A stretch of 28,182 bases of DNA, taken from contig QAXH01005797.1 of the NCBI GenBank assembly GCA_004335635.1, positions 1 to 28,182 of the forward strand, read 5' to 3'. This DNA comes from Chloromonas sp. AAM2 (taxonomy: Eukaryota > Chlorophyta > Chlorophyceae > Chlamydomonadales > Chlamydomonadaceae). Positions 18,545 through 28,182 of this stretch are shown here, piece after piece (the stretch's first letter is position 1; the number at the start of each line of letters is the position of its first letter). The translations under genes were made by a program, and so were the position numbers. The notes beneath the pieces are model-generated. The model was not told the origin of the DNA, did not search any database, and saw only the letters and a list, made by a program, of their open reading frames with translations.

Positions 18545-20409
18545 CCTAGGCATCGCTTCCTTGTTCGCTTTGCCTGATTTTCCTGCCATTCCCAGCTGCC
18601 GCCCTGCTAGTCTTCAATTTGCCTTTCTTCTTGTTTGCTGATACTTTTGTTGCTCAGGGCGGGTCAGGGCGGAGCTTTGACGCCTTCCCTGGCGTATAAG
18701 GGTATGTACAGACATGGTTATAGGTAACGTTACTACTAATGTAGGGCAGGAATTTACCAGCTGAACCACTTCGTTCCTTTATTCATAAGGTGGTATGGTC
18801 GATTTCTGGCACTGCTGCACAAGTTTTCTATTTCTAGCACTACTGCTTCCATTCAACAGCATGATGTATATTTTGTTATCTTCGATTATCTTCAGTTATC
18901 TGTTCATTTCCAGGGCTGTTTTTCAGGGTTTTCCAAACATCATTTTGTTGTTGCCAGTGTTAAGACAGTTATGGTTCACTCTCTGAGCTCGTTCATGGTC
19001 ATACTCGGTGGTGTGGTGTGCCACGAATTGCACAGAGTTTGGGGCACCTGTTGTATGTAGGTGGACTAGCTTGACACACATGGCACGTGACTCAGACCAA
19101 TCATGACATGCCAGGAGTCAAGCACTGTCCACGGGGCTCGTGTGCACTTGTTAGGAATGATGCAGTCAACAGCCACTGTTACGAGCGATTTTCATCAACC
19201 GACAGCATGTACGGCGGATGGGTTTGAAGCAGCCGCGCAATGGCTCATAAATGGCAACTGCAACAAGGTCGTTTTTGAGCCGATCTCTAGAACAGCCGCC
19301 TGAATACATTGACCCTTGCTCACCAGAGTTCAGTAGGGTGTTAAATGTCAATGTACCATCAGTGCATGCCAACGGGTTGAAACATTTAAACGATTAGAAA
19401 ACCAACAATTGGCCAAATAAGTGAGATTCAGAAAGTGCTTCGGAATACAAGGACCTCTGCGGGACCGCTCCAACCACTCATCATCATCATCATCATTATA
19501 TGGCTTCTCATGGTTCAACCCACGGAACTGCAGCTAGACGGCCCAAGGGTCTCGCTGTTGTGAACATCTACATAGGCCCCCTTTACTAGGCTGTAGCAGT
19601 GGATGCAATGTTTGCTGCAGAAGTCTGATTATCTGCAGTATCAGATTTGTGCATTTGCGTGGACGTGCTTCATGGTGTGCACTCCCTCCTTGTAAGACAG
19701 CAGCACGTGTCACGCTCATCATTCGTACAACAATGCACTTCCAATTTCCTCACAGCCATCGTATTCGACGTATCACAAGCGCCGGAGCAAAGAGGGCAGT
19801 GTTCCTGTAATCTTCTGTCAGTCAGCTGTTGGACCAGAGTGGGCCACAGCTGGCCTGACTGCACAGCCGTCTGGTTAGCTTCCTGCATGTGTACCTCGGA
19901 TGACTGGAGCCAAACTGCAAGCCAGCTTGTCTTGCAGACAGAACCACAACTGTCTTGCCGCAGACTTTTAGTATCTGCACAACTGGAATTGTGGGAAATT
20001 CACAGGAAGCGGAGCACAGAGAACTGTGCTATGGGCAAGTCAGTCAACTGATTGGCCAGAGTTCGCCTTGTTGATGTGTGTTGCCTTGTTGATGTGTGTT
20101 GCTGGCCACTTCATACCACGACAACAGCCATGAGATCACCGCTGTTGTTCCTGTTTTCACATCAGCCAGGACGGCCAACCATGCCAACGCGCGCAAACAT
20201 TCCAAGGCAGCTGAGTACTACTAGCAGACGAGTCACACCTGTCACAGAACCAAAACGGAGTACAATCTGACCTTGAACCAACAAAATAGAACGAAATCTG
20301 AGTAACGTTATGATGCAGCATAGTTGGCAGAGCAGTAGCCAGGCAACAGAAGGAAGATTCGTGATGACTGTCAGAGCACAGCAATGAAGACTGACACACA
20401 TGCACATTA
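18545..20409. other. Convergent intergenic region, no gene seen
   Basis: Lies between the CDK20 stop and the Coa1-like stop. It has an AT-rich stretch near 18795-18985 with a hydrophobic chance frame, a short TCATCA microsatellite near 19481-19497, and a doubled TTGTTGATGTGTGTTGCC near 20070-20102. No RNA gene or conserved coding segment recognised. Confidence 0.5.
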
Positions 20410-23400
20410 TCACTTGCCAGGTGCAGAAGGCGACGAACCAAACAACAGTGTTCTCAGACTTGACAGCCCAGTCTTGCTTGCCTCGGCCGCCTTAGCACCT
20501 ACCGCCGCTGCCTGCGCGGCTGGTGCTGCCTGCTGTGATGTTGGTTTAGCTTCTGCGGAGCCAGCCGGCCCCTTGGCTGCTGCAGCGTCGGCAGGAAATG
20601 GGGTCAACTTGGCCGCTGCTGGTGTAGACGTGGGTGCGCTGGCTGGGGCTGGCTTGGTAGTGGGCCCTGTCCCAGGCCCTGATGAATAGTTGGATTTTGC
20701 AGACCCTGTGGTTGGCCCTGGTGCAGCACTGGTTTTGGCAGTAGGGCCTGTACTGCCTGTAGTGCCTGCTGATTGGCTCGTTGCCTTGGCCTTAGTGGGC
20801 TGGTTAGTGGGACTGGGTGGCCAAAAGGAGTTGAAAGAGGCTACAAGTTGGTCCCAGAGTCGCTTGGGGGCGAGTGGCCCTGGAGGTTTATGGCTGGATT
20901 CCCTGTCTTCTAGCTCCTCCTCCAGCTCTTCTTCCTTGTCTATCTGCCTCTGAAGATTGACAGCCTGTGAAGAGAAATAAGCAATGGCGGGATTCATCAT
21001 CTGCTCATGCGGTGTGCAATCACCTGTGTTCGACAAGCTGCATGAGATGGCGACTAGGTATGGTGGGTATCACTGCTCAAAGCCCTTGTTATTCGGTTCG
21101 CAGTTCTGATCGTGATGCTGGTGTGATGCTGGTGTGATGCTGGTGTGATGCGTGGTGTGATGCTGGTGTCATGCTGGTGTGATGCGTGGTGTGATGTGGT
21201 GTGATACACAGGATTGCACATCGGGGCGCATGCTTGCAACTCTACTGAGCAATGAAATGACGGCTGCCTGAGGCGACAAAAGTTTGCAAGGCCGCCTCCA
21301 TCCCAACAATGGCCTGCTTGTATAGCAGACGGCGTCTCCTTACCTTAAGGAAAGGGTCTCTAAGCTCTCCCAGTGCAGTTCCGCGCTGGTAGATGGCAGG
21401 TGAGCCCTGAAAACATGGCATACAGAACAGCTGCCAGTTGCAAACGCAACAAGGTCAGGAAGGGACCGAGTCAGCAGCCGAGGGCTGTTGGTGCTGCTCC
21501 TACACAGACCATGACAAACAGGATGGCTGGCAGGACGTGATGTCAGATGGTAGCGATGATGCCAGTCGTATTAAAAATGCCAGCAAACCTGTCGTTTCAC
21601 ACGTGAGCCAAAGCTTCAAAGCACTGGAATGTGATTAGGCGCCCACCTCTACCAACACGCGTGCCGCAGGGGTGTTGGCTGACAGCGGCCGCACGTCTAC
21701 CGCCAACAACTTGAACAGGTACCGCCCCTGCACACACGGAGTTGTGCGAAGGATAAGCCGCACACATGTGAGGGACACATCTTGCGTACGTGCACACACG
21801 ACATTGACTTGTGTATGTTGCGGCGATACACTTTATGACCAGAAAGCTCCTGTCTCATTGAATAGTACTGGAGAATGAGTACGTACCTCAAAGAAGCGTG
21901 AATGCAGATGCAGCCTCAGTTGATGCGCCAGAGAACATGCGGCCTGTCGCCCGTATGCATGGCCCTGTGTGCATGACCCCACCATAGTGCGATGGGCAGT
22001 ATGAATTCATACCTGCTTCCTCTTGACTTCGACGGAGGCCAGCCCGTCCCGCTCCGACCCGCGCAGGGGGAAGATCATCTGGAGCCGCCGGCTGCTGATC
22101 TGCACACGCATGCACAGGGGGTCGGAAACCTTGAGAAAGAGGAGGACCATGCTGGAGTAGCTTGAAAATGGCTGATCTGACTGATGATTAAAAACTGTGT
22201 GTAGTCTACTGGCCAAAGTGTGTGCAGTGGACGAACAAATGAATAATACTAATACTAATAGCGAAGTGCGCGTCTTCACATGAGCAACACTCTCTTGTGC
22301 ATCACGGGTCACATATGCAGGTCCTCACTCATGCAACACGTAGCAGTTCAGTCCTCATACTAACACGTCCCGCTCAGGAGCGGTACACACAACATCTCAT
22401 GTGGCGCATGCCCCGGTTTCCTCACCTTTGGCCTGAAGGTGCTCTTGCGCGACATGTAGAGGTTGCCCCCAGTCACGATGTGAGCCCGCAGGTCTGAACC
22501 GACCAGCGGAGCGCCCATCACCTGAGACACAAAACAGACAGATGTGCCAAAGATGCGAGCTGTCAAGACATCGGTGCGCTGCTAGGTCACAAGCATCACC
22601 ATGGTGCTGCACCTGCCATTGCTTTCACATCATCACACATCATTTCAAGGCCTGCAATCAGCATCATCAGCGACGTGTTGACCATGCATGCCGCGCCTTG
22701 CCGCAGATCAAAGCTCCTGCACTGCCACGTCGGCAGTGCACCGCAGCCACGTGCCACACTGCTGTATCTCCGGCCACACACTCTCACCTCTAGCACTGCT
22801 GGGCTAGTGTTGAGTCGCACCATGGCCTGTCGGTACACCGCTGAGGGGTTAATGCCCCAGTACCTGCAGGGGCACGTAGAATTGCAGGTAAGTGTGGACG
22901 TGCAAATCCACGTGCACATATTGCATAGATTAAATGGCCATGGATTGAAGCTACACATGCCATGCGTGCACTGCAAAGACAAGCTCATCTGCATACAACA
23001 AACGTACACTGTCTTGTGGGACAGCAGCCATTCAATCAACCAGCTTTGCTGTCACTGCGCTGTGCAGCTATCACTGTTGTTGGTGCCAGTGCTGTTGAGG
23101 TCGCACAGTTTTCTCCCAAGTAGTCCACACCTGGTGATGCTGCGCTGCGCCTAGGGCTATACCAGGCTCCGCTGCCTGTGCTGCGTTCTGTCCTCCTTTC
23201 TATGCAAAACAATTCTCCAGAAGCCCATGTGACTGCCAAAGTGCTAGACAGACTTGCTGCCGGTGTCTTACTTTGGTGCCCAGACACACGTGATATGACC
23301 ATACGCCTCACCATCTCGCGTATTGTGCGCCAGATGCCACAACCCCCACGGCCAAGCCCTGCATTCAACAGTCACTCACCACCAATTGCGACCAGACGCA

Positions 23401-24655
23401 AGCATGCATGCAACAGCATGCAACAGTGCACTCACCACCAATTGCGACCAGACGCAAGCATGCATGCAACAGTGCACTCACCAGTCACCACGAATTGACA
23501 CAAGTTGGTACCCACCACTGATTGAGCAGGTTGTGCATGGCAGAGCACGCAACCACGACAAGTTGATTATTTTAAGCCGAGCACTCGCCAATTCAATGCA
23601 GCGCCCATGAGGCACGCATGGTGCCTGTCCCTGCCATCGTTCCAGTCAAAACTACTTGCAGATCAGCACCTGCCAGACCTGACCGGTAAGGAAACTTCCA
23701 GGGTGCCGTCGAGCCCACAACGGCTGTGATGAGAGAAGTACATGGGCTTGTAGATGGTGCTGTCTGATACCTTCACTCTCGGTTTCTGTTCCTTCCCCTG
23801 CCTCCCCTGCCCTTGTCTTTGCCTTCTCTGAACTTGCCTTTCCTGCCTATCATTCCTTCAGAACATGTTCAAACTTTGCAGCAGCTTACCAGCTTTTAGA
23901 ATGCCTTCCCTACTCGTTGCTGCTCTTCACGTGCCATCCCTCACTGCCATCTGCCGGCGGTGAGTGGGCCAGCCTATGCCACCTTTGAGGGCCATTTCCC
24001 CTCCTGTGCCACTCCTCACGCACCATGAAGCCCCACTCAGCCATGGTTGTGGTGACGGATATGAAAGAAGAAGCCACGAGGTAGGTGACCCGCCACACCA
24101 ACCACACAGACCCCACTGCAGTGACTGTGTAGACCTGCGTGGTGATAGAAAGTGTATCGAGTCACATGGTCCACATGCACTCTTAAAATGCTCATAGGCT
24201 GCTGTGATTGTGAAGAAACTAGGGTGTGCTGATGAATCACATCACATCCTCAAAGTAGCAGTTGAGAACGTGCCTGTGTCTATAGCTGTGGTGCACCCAG
24301 CAACGATGTGCACAGCTGTGTTGTTGAAGTGGGGCCAGCATCCATGCAGCATGAGAGAACCTGCCTTCATTTTGTGCCGCTGCCATAATGAATTCGCATG
24401 TAGGGAGAGCGCCGAGGAAAGGGGTGATTTGGATGAGCCAGGAGCCTCAGGTAGGGGGTTAGAGGAGGTTGTGCCTAGGTCTCGGAACAAGCATGTAGGA
24501 TGAGGCGAAGACCAGTCGTGTGGCACGCCGGCAGCCCATGCATGCGATGTTCCTGCTACGCTGGCAGCGCTAAGCGCATGAGGGCACTGCGAACTCAAGA
24601 ACCCCAATCGCGAACCTCTTGTCCGGAAGAGACTGCATGCCTTCAGCAAAGACAT
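20410..24655 (-). CDS. Mitochondrial Coa1/TIM21-like inner-membrane protein with long low-complexity tail (10 exons)
   Basis: Exons (minus) 24655-24361, 24115-24024, 23723-23670, 23358-23312, 22863-22788, 22521-22426, 22099-22013, 21727-21647, 21406-21344, 20964-20410 give 481 residues. Residues 1-98 begin MSLLKACSLFRTRGSRLGF and look like a mitochondrial presequence. Hydrophobic segments lie at ~100-123 and ~148-158. Residues ~164-275 (YWGINPSAVYRQAMVRLN, then VMGAPLVGSDLRAH, then SRRLQMIFPLRGSERDG) match, from memory, a plant family related to Coa1 and TIM21, proteins of cytochrome oxidase assembly and import. A GELRDP segment and an acidic coiled stretch (EEELEEELEDRE) follow, then about 150 residues rich in Pro, Ala, Thr and Ser. 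Exons 5-10 are firm; exons 1-4 rest on splice phase and hydropathy. Exon 3 could instead end at 23679, and exon 2 could start elsewhere. Confidence 0.65.
21114..21204. repeat. 11-bp GATGCTGGTGT tandem repeat in Coa1-like intron 9
   Basis: About eight units, some lengthened to GATGCGTGGTGT by one base. Intronic, with no coding role. Confidence 0.9.
23374..23497. repeat. 56-bp tandem repeat beside Coa1-like exon 4
   Basis: Two full copies start at 23374 and 23430 (ACTCACCACCAATTGCGACC, then AGACGCAAGCATGCATGCAA), with a partial third from 23476. Inner CATGCAACAG units are also doubled. It lies immediately upstream (minus strand) of the acceptor of a 47-nt exon. Confidence 0.85.
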
Positions 24656-26313
24656 CGCTACTCGGATCTAAGCATCGGCAGGCAACGTCTTCACTCCTAG
24701 TGGCTTGATGAAACCATGACGACTTGGCGGAATTAAGATCGAACTCCAACTGATTCCGTTTTGACAGGTGTGCTCCGGTGATTTGACACATCACCTGGTT
24801 GGAGAGAAGGATCTGGATTTGGGTAGATAGATAATCACTTTGGCCAGCAAGTATTAGCTTGGCCAGCCAGTGCCAGAATGACAGGCACGGGGGCCTGCTA
24901 GTGTACCTTGGTTGCGGAGCGTCACAGCTTCCCTCAGCCCATTCAGCTATCCTTCCAATCCTGAGAGTCTGTTAGCAAGGAAGCCAAGGGCCGGGATCAG
25001 CTGTGTGGCTACAGCCTGGGTACTCTGTTATGAAACATACTCCACATGCGCTGCAGTATGTCTTCGGCTGCTCGCACAATGAGACCACAGCAGGGCTGCT
25101 TGTTGGCTGAACTCTGGTTACATGTTGAAACTCGGACATGACCGTGCTCAACTGTCATCATGTTGTTGCATCGTTACTGCCAAAATTCGCTGGAATTCGC
25201 TGGATGTTTGTTTGTCATACTCGGGAAGCTGGCCGGAAAAGTCGCTCATCATGCACTAGGTAGCCTTGCCATCATGCTCCTCATGCACTTGCACCTCTCT
25301 TGTGCACCTTGAGTGCGTTGTAACATGCGAGATGGGACTCTGCATGTGAATGGGGGAGATAGGACTCTGCTATAATGGCAATATGAGCTTGAGCGGCGCT
25401 TGACAGGCGGCACTGCAGCACGTAACTGATGGTGACGTCAGAGTGAGAGTAACGCTTCTGTCTAATTTCTTCTGATGCAGACTAGGTGATACAACGATAT
25501 ATGGCTGCCCTAGGCGCTATCTGCTGAGAGAATTCGAAGCAGGTACACATTGCAACCATTGCGAAGCCGATCAAGTCAAAGCAGTGGTTTCGCCTCCTGA
25601 GCACGGCCAATTGTGTTGACAGGTCAGTAGTGAGCTCCATGTGTGGCTTTACACAGGCTGACGCACTACATGCGATCATCAAAGCACATGTAAAGTGGGC
25701 TTTATACCACTCGGAACGATATCTCCAGAAGGACAGTTGTGTCTTGCCATGCCAAAGTAAGACCATGGGGATGCCCCTGACATGATAATACAACTGGAGC
25801 CTCCCCTCGCCCCCCAAAGACAAGGTCCTTGAGCAAAGACGCCCCTTAGCAAAGACAAGGTCCTTGAGCACTGAGAAGGTGGCCCAACCCAGCTCAATCG
25901 CCTTGTCTTGGAGCGAGCTGCTAAGCGAGCCAACACTAACCAGGTGAGCACTTACTTCTGTCCCGGACCTAGGGTTAGGTAGGGTTGTGCAGGGCCATGC
26001 CGGCACTGGCAGAAAATCTGTGTTCCCACATAATAGCGGTTTGCTACATTGCGTAAATACTTCTGGCAGTTAGTAGCGTACTATCCAGCGCAAGGGCAAA
26101 GTTTGGCATGAGAAGGCTCCGGCTGCCTCTCCAAGCTTCCCAACCCTGCCCAGGCACGCGCAAAGGCAAGCACGTGGGTTTGTGCAACTCTATCATGACA
26201 GCAGTGGGCTTCCGAACCACGCAACGTGAATCGGGGTCTTGCCCGTTTCTTCATGCAGCTCTTTTGGTCCTTCTGTGCGCCCGCTGCACACTGTAACAAA
26301 GCAGAAGAGCACC
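24656..26313. promoter_or_regulatory. Divergent intergenic region, promoters inferred, no gene seen
   Basis: About 1.66 kb separates the start of the Coa1-like gene from that of the RG-rich gene. It contains a 35-bp-spaced direct repeat of AAAGACAAGGTCCTTGAGCA at 25817 and 25852. A minus-strand open frame of about 170 codons (25482-26006) has no ATG at its left end and no recognised domain. No tRNA or other RNA gene seen. Confidence 0.4.
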
Positions 26314-28182
26314 ATGAACGAGTCTGTGCATCACGAAGATGCTTCCTTTCTTCAGTGCCAGCAGCAAGGCTTCACTATAGCAGCCACTGACGGAGGATGG
26401 AATGACGAACGATGGAGGAAATACCTGGAAGAGCGGCAGTGGATGGCTGACTGCAGCTACAAGCGAGAGGGCGAGGATTGCCCTATGGGCCAGCGTGGCC
26501 CTTCCATCTATGACTTCGAGACACCAGGTTCGTGCCTGACAAGGTCTTGTCTGGGGCTTTTGTACAAATGTCCTGGCTTACTGCAACATGGTATGTACCG
26601 TCACTGTGCTACAGTGTATCATCTTCTGAGCCTGGCGCGTGAGGGCATCGACGCTGCTGTGGAAGGCACCGAACTTGACGAGCCTATGAAAGCCCTGTTG
26701 CGCTCCACCGTGTCAATTGTCAATGCTGACGGCTCTGTTGATGACGACTGTGCTCCACTTACAATGACGGTGAAGACGCGCATCTATTCTCTGGGAGCCC
26801 CCCGCAGCATTGAGGTCCGGCATGAGTATCACAAGAGAGAGGGGTAAGTACCACACTGACAGAGCTGCTTTCATTCCACAAGCACCAGCATGGCCACATT
26901 GGTAGATTGTCCATGCAGCAGTGGGTGCCTGGTGCAAGGACGTGAAAAGCATCGTCTGCCTGTGGGTGGGGCTTGTTAAACTGTTTTTTGGTGGGACCGC
27001 CAGCCACAAAGCCGGCTGCAGCAGCAGATTAAGTTTGTTGCCTCATCGTTTGACAGTATGCAATCTGCTTCTTAAGCGCTTTTGCCGCCTGTTCTTCGCA
27101 TTGCCCACATTCGTCGTGTGTGCCATACTTTCAGATGGGACGCGGACGAGTACAGCCAGCGAGTGTCATGGCGTCTCAACCATCCCATGGAATGCGGCAA
27201 GCGCTTCATGCCTCCGTAAGTCTACGAGTTACGACAGGTCCCCTTTTACAGTTAGTCGCCTTGCTTTTTTTTGCCGGCGACGAGTTGACGGCCAGCAGCG
27301 AGCGTGTTACATGCATTTTCAGCTGCTGTTCTGGTGGCATGCCACACGAGCAGCACGCATGCAACTGCCTGCCCACCACAGCAGTTTGCACACCTAGGAC
27401 TGCGTAACTGCAACATCTTCTGGGATTCCATTGCCAGCATGTGGCCTGTACTCGGTAGTCGAGTGTGTAGCGAGCATGGTCAATACCTCAAACTTTGATA
27501 CACCGCCCTCCTGACAGGTACAAAAAGGACGAAGCTGGGTGGAGGACTATGTTTCATGCATACCTAGACTATGGCCGTGCGAGTGCAGCAGCTGGCAAGA
27601 ACATGGGCGGTTACAGCGGTGCAGGCGTGACACGTGGCAGGGGGCGTGGCCGCGGGCGTGGGAGGGGAGGGCGCAGGCGGCCGCGTGAGGAGGAGATTGC
27701 AGAGGCATGTGACACAGATGGGGGCACAGAAACGGCTGACAGCAAGCTGGCTCTGGGTGATGCCGATGACGAGGCACAGGTTAGTGCGCTTGCTCATATG
27801 CACGTCTTGCATGGCACCTTGCATGTCGAGGTCAATGCCACCCTTAGTCATCACCTGGACATGTGTAGGGGCTGGCATATCGGTTGACTGCATGGATGCA
27901 GAAGCACATGCTCCTTGCATGGGCACATCCCAAGCTGACTTTACCTGCATCCATGCAATAGCTGTGAAGGGTTTGTGTTGCATGCCCTACCTTCTGCTGC
28001 TGGTTCGGCTCAACTTTCGCACCCGCATTGCAAGCAACCGCGCCGCACGCTCCACCCTTTGATACTACAGCTCAGCGGACCGGTGACCAATGGCGCAACG
28101 CCTGTCAACGGGACGGACAACAGCAGCGGCGGGACAGGCAACGTCGGCAGCAGCGGCTGCGCGGCGAGTGTCATGGCGGGGG
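26314..28182 (+). CDS. Unrecognised protein with RG-rich tract (4 exons visible, 3' end outside window)
   Basis: Exons 26314-26843, 27135-27215, 27518-27779 and 28071 to the right edge join in phases 2, 2 and 0 with GT-AG introns and stay open. The start ATG has a good context (GCACCATGA). The first ~175 residues include a Trp/charged stretch (WNDERWRKYLEERQWMADC), several Cys, and a segment ending IYSLGAPRSIEVRHEYHKRE. Exons 2 and 3 continue with WDADEYSQRVSWRLNHPMEC and YKKDEAGWRTMFHAYLDYGR. A Gly/Arg tract (RGRGRGRGRGRGG), then an acidic region, follows; the last exon is Gly/Asn/Ser/Thr-rich. RG tracts usually bind RNA or target the nucleolus, but this is inference. I know no family for the N-terminal part. 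An unspliced intron within exon 1 near 26527 cannot be excluded. Confidence 0.7.

Noticed and set aside
18795..18986. 63-residue hydrophobic plus-strand frame
   Set aside because: T-rich intergenic sequence gives hydrophobic translations by composition alone; no conserved context.
23036..23368. 110-codon minus-strand frame
   Set aside because: Only its 5' 47 nt fit as an exon; the rest is low-complexity and would break the join to the conserved YWGINPS exon.
25482..26006. 174-codon minus-strand open frame
   Set aside because: Starts at GTG, has no recognised motif and contains a direct repeat; no splice-linked partner exon found. Could still be an unseen exon.

Overview
This window is nuclear DNA from a eukaryote, most likely a green alga (Chlorophyta). 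The evidence is dense GT-AG introns in every gene, a UGUAA-type poly(A) signal 40 nt after one stop codon, a eukaryotic tRNA-Lys pair, a plant-type organellar DEAD-box helicase (RH39-like), a bS16 with an N-terminal presequence, and an orthologue of the flagellar-length kinase CDK20/CCRK (Chlamydomonas LF2). I cannot place it to genus. A 375-base run of N marks an assembly gap at 15320-15694.

Layout. 1-6721 (-): ten exons of an RH39-like organellar RNA helicase, whose 3' end runs off the left edge; one of its introns holds a compact element full of CCGTAG/CTACGG hairpins. 7129-9213 (+): four-exon NOP16-like 60S assembly factor, divergent from the helicase. 10305-10846 (-): two-exon bS16 ribosomal protein. 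11068-18544 (+): nine-exon CDK20/CCRK kinase, divergent from bS16. Its introns hold two tRNA-Lys(CTT) genes, a 46-bp-stem hairpin, copies of its own exon edges, the N gap inside an inverted repeat, and an 18-copy 23-bp minisatellite. 20410-24655 (-): ten-exon mitochondrial Coa1/TIM21-like inner-membrane protein with a long Pro/Ala/Thr/Ser-rich tail. 26314-28182 (+): start of an unrecognised gene encoding an RG-rich protein, which runs off the right edge.

Exons were joined by hand. Every splice site used is GT-AG, and reading phase is kept through every junction of every gene, which is strong internal support for the models. Three of the first four genes serve ribosome biogenesis: organellar rRNA helicase, nucleolar 60S factor and organellar 30S protein. 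I see no operon-like or defence system, and no clearly new multi-gene system. The best leads for new biology are in the introns: the hairpin whose four transition differences are all G-U compatible in the sense transcript, the duplicated tRNA-Lys locus inside the kinase gene, the exon-edge duplications, and the CCGTAG hairpin element.
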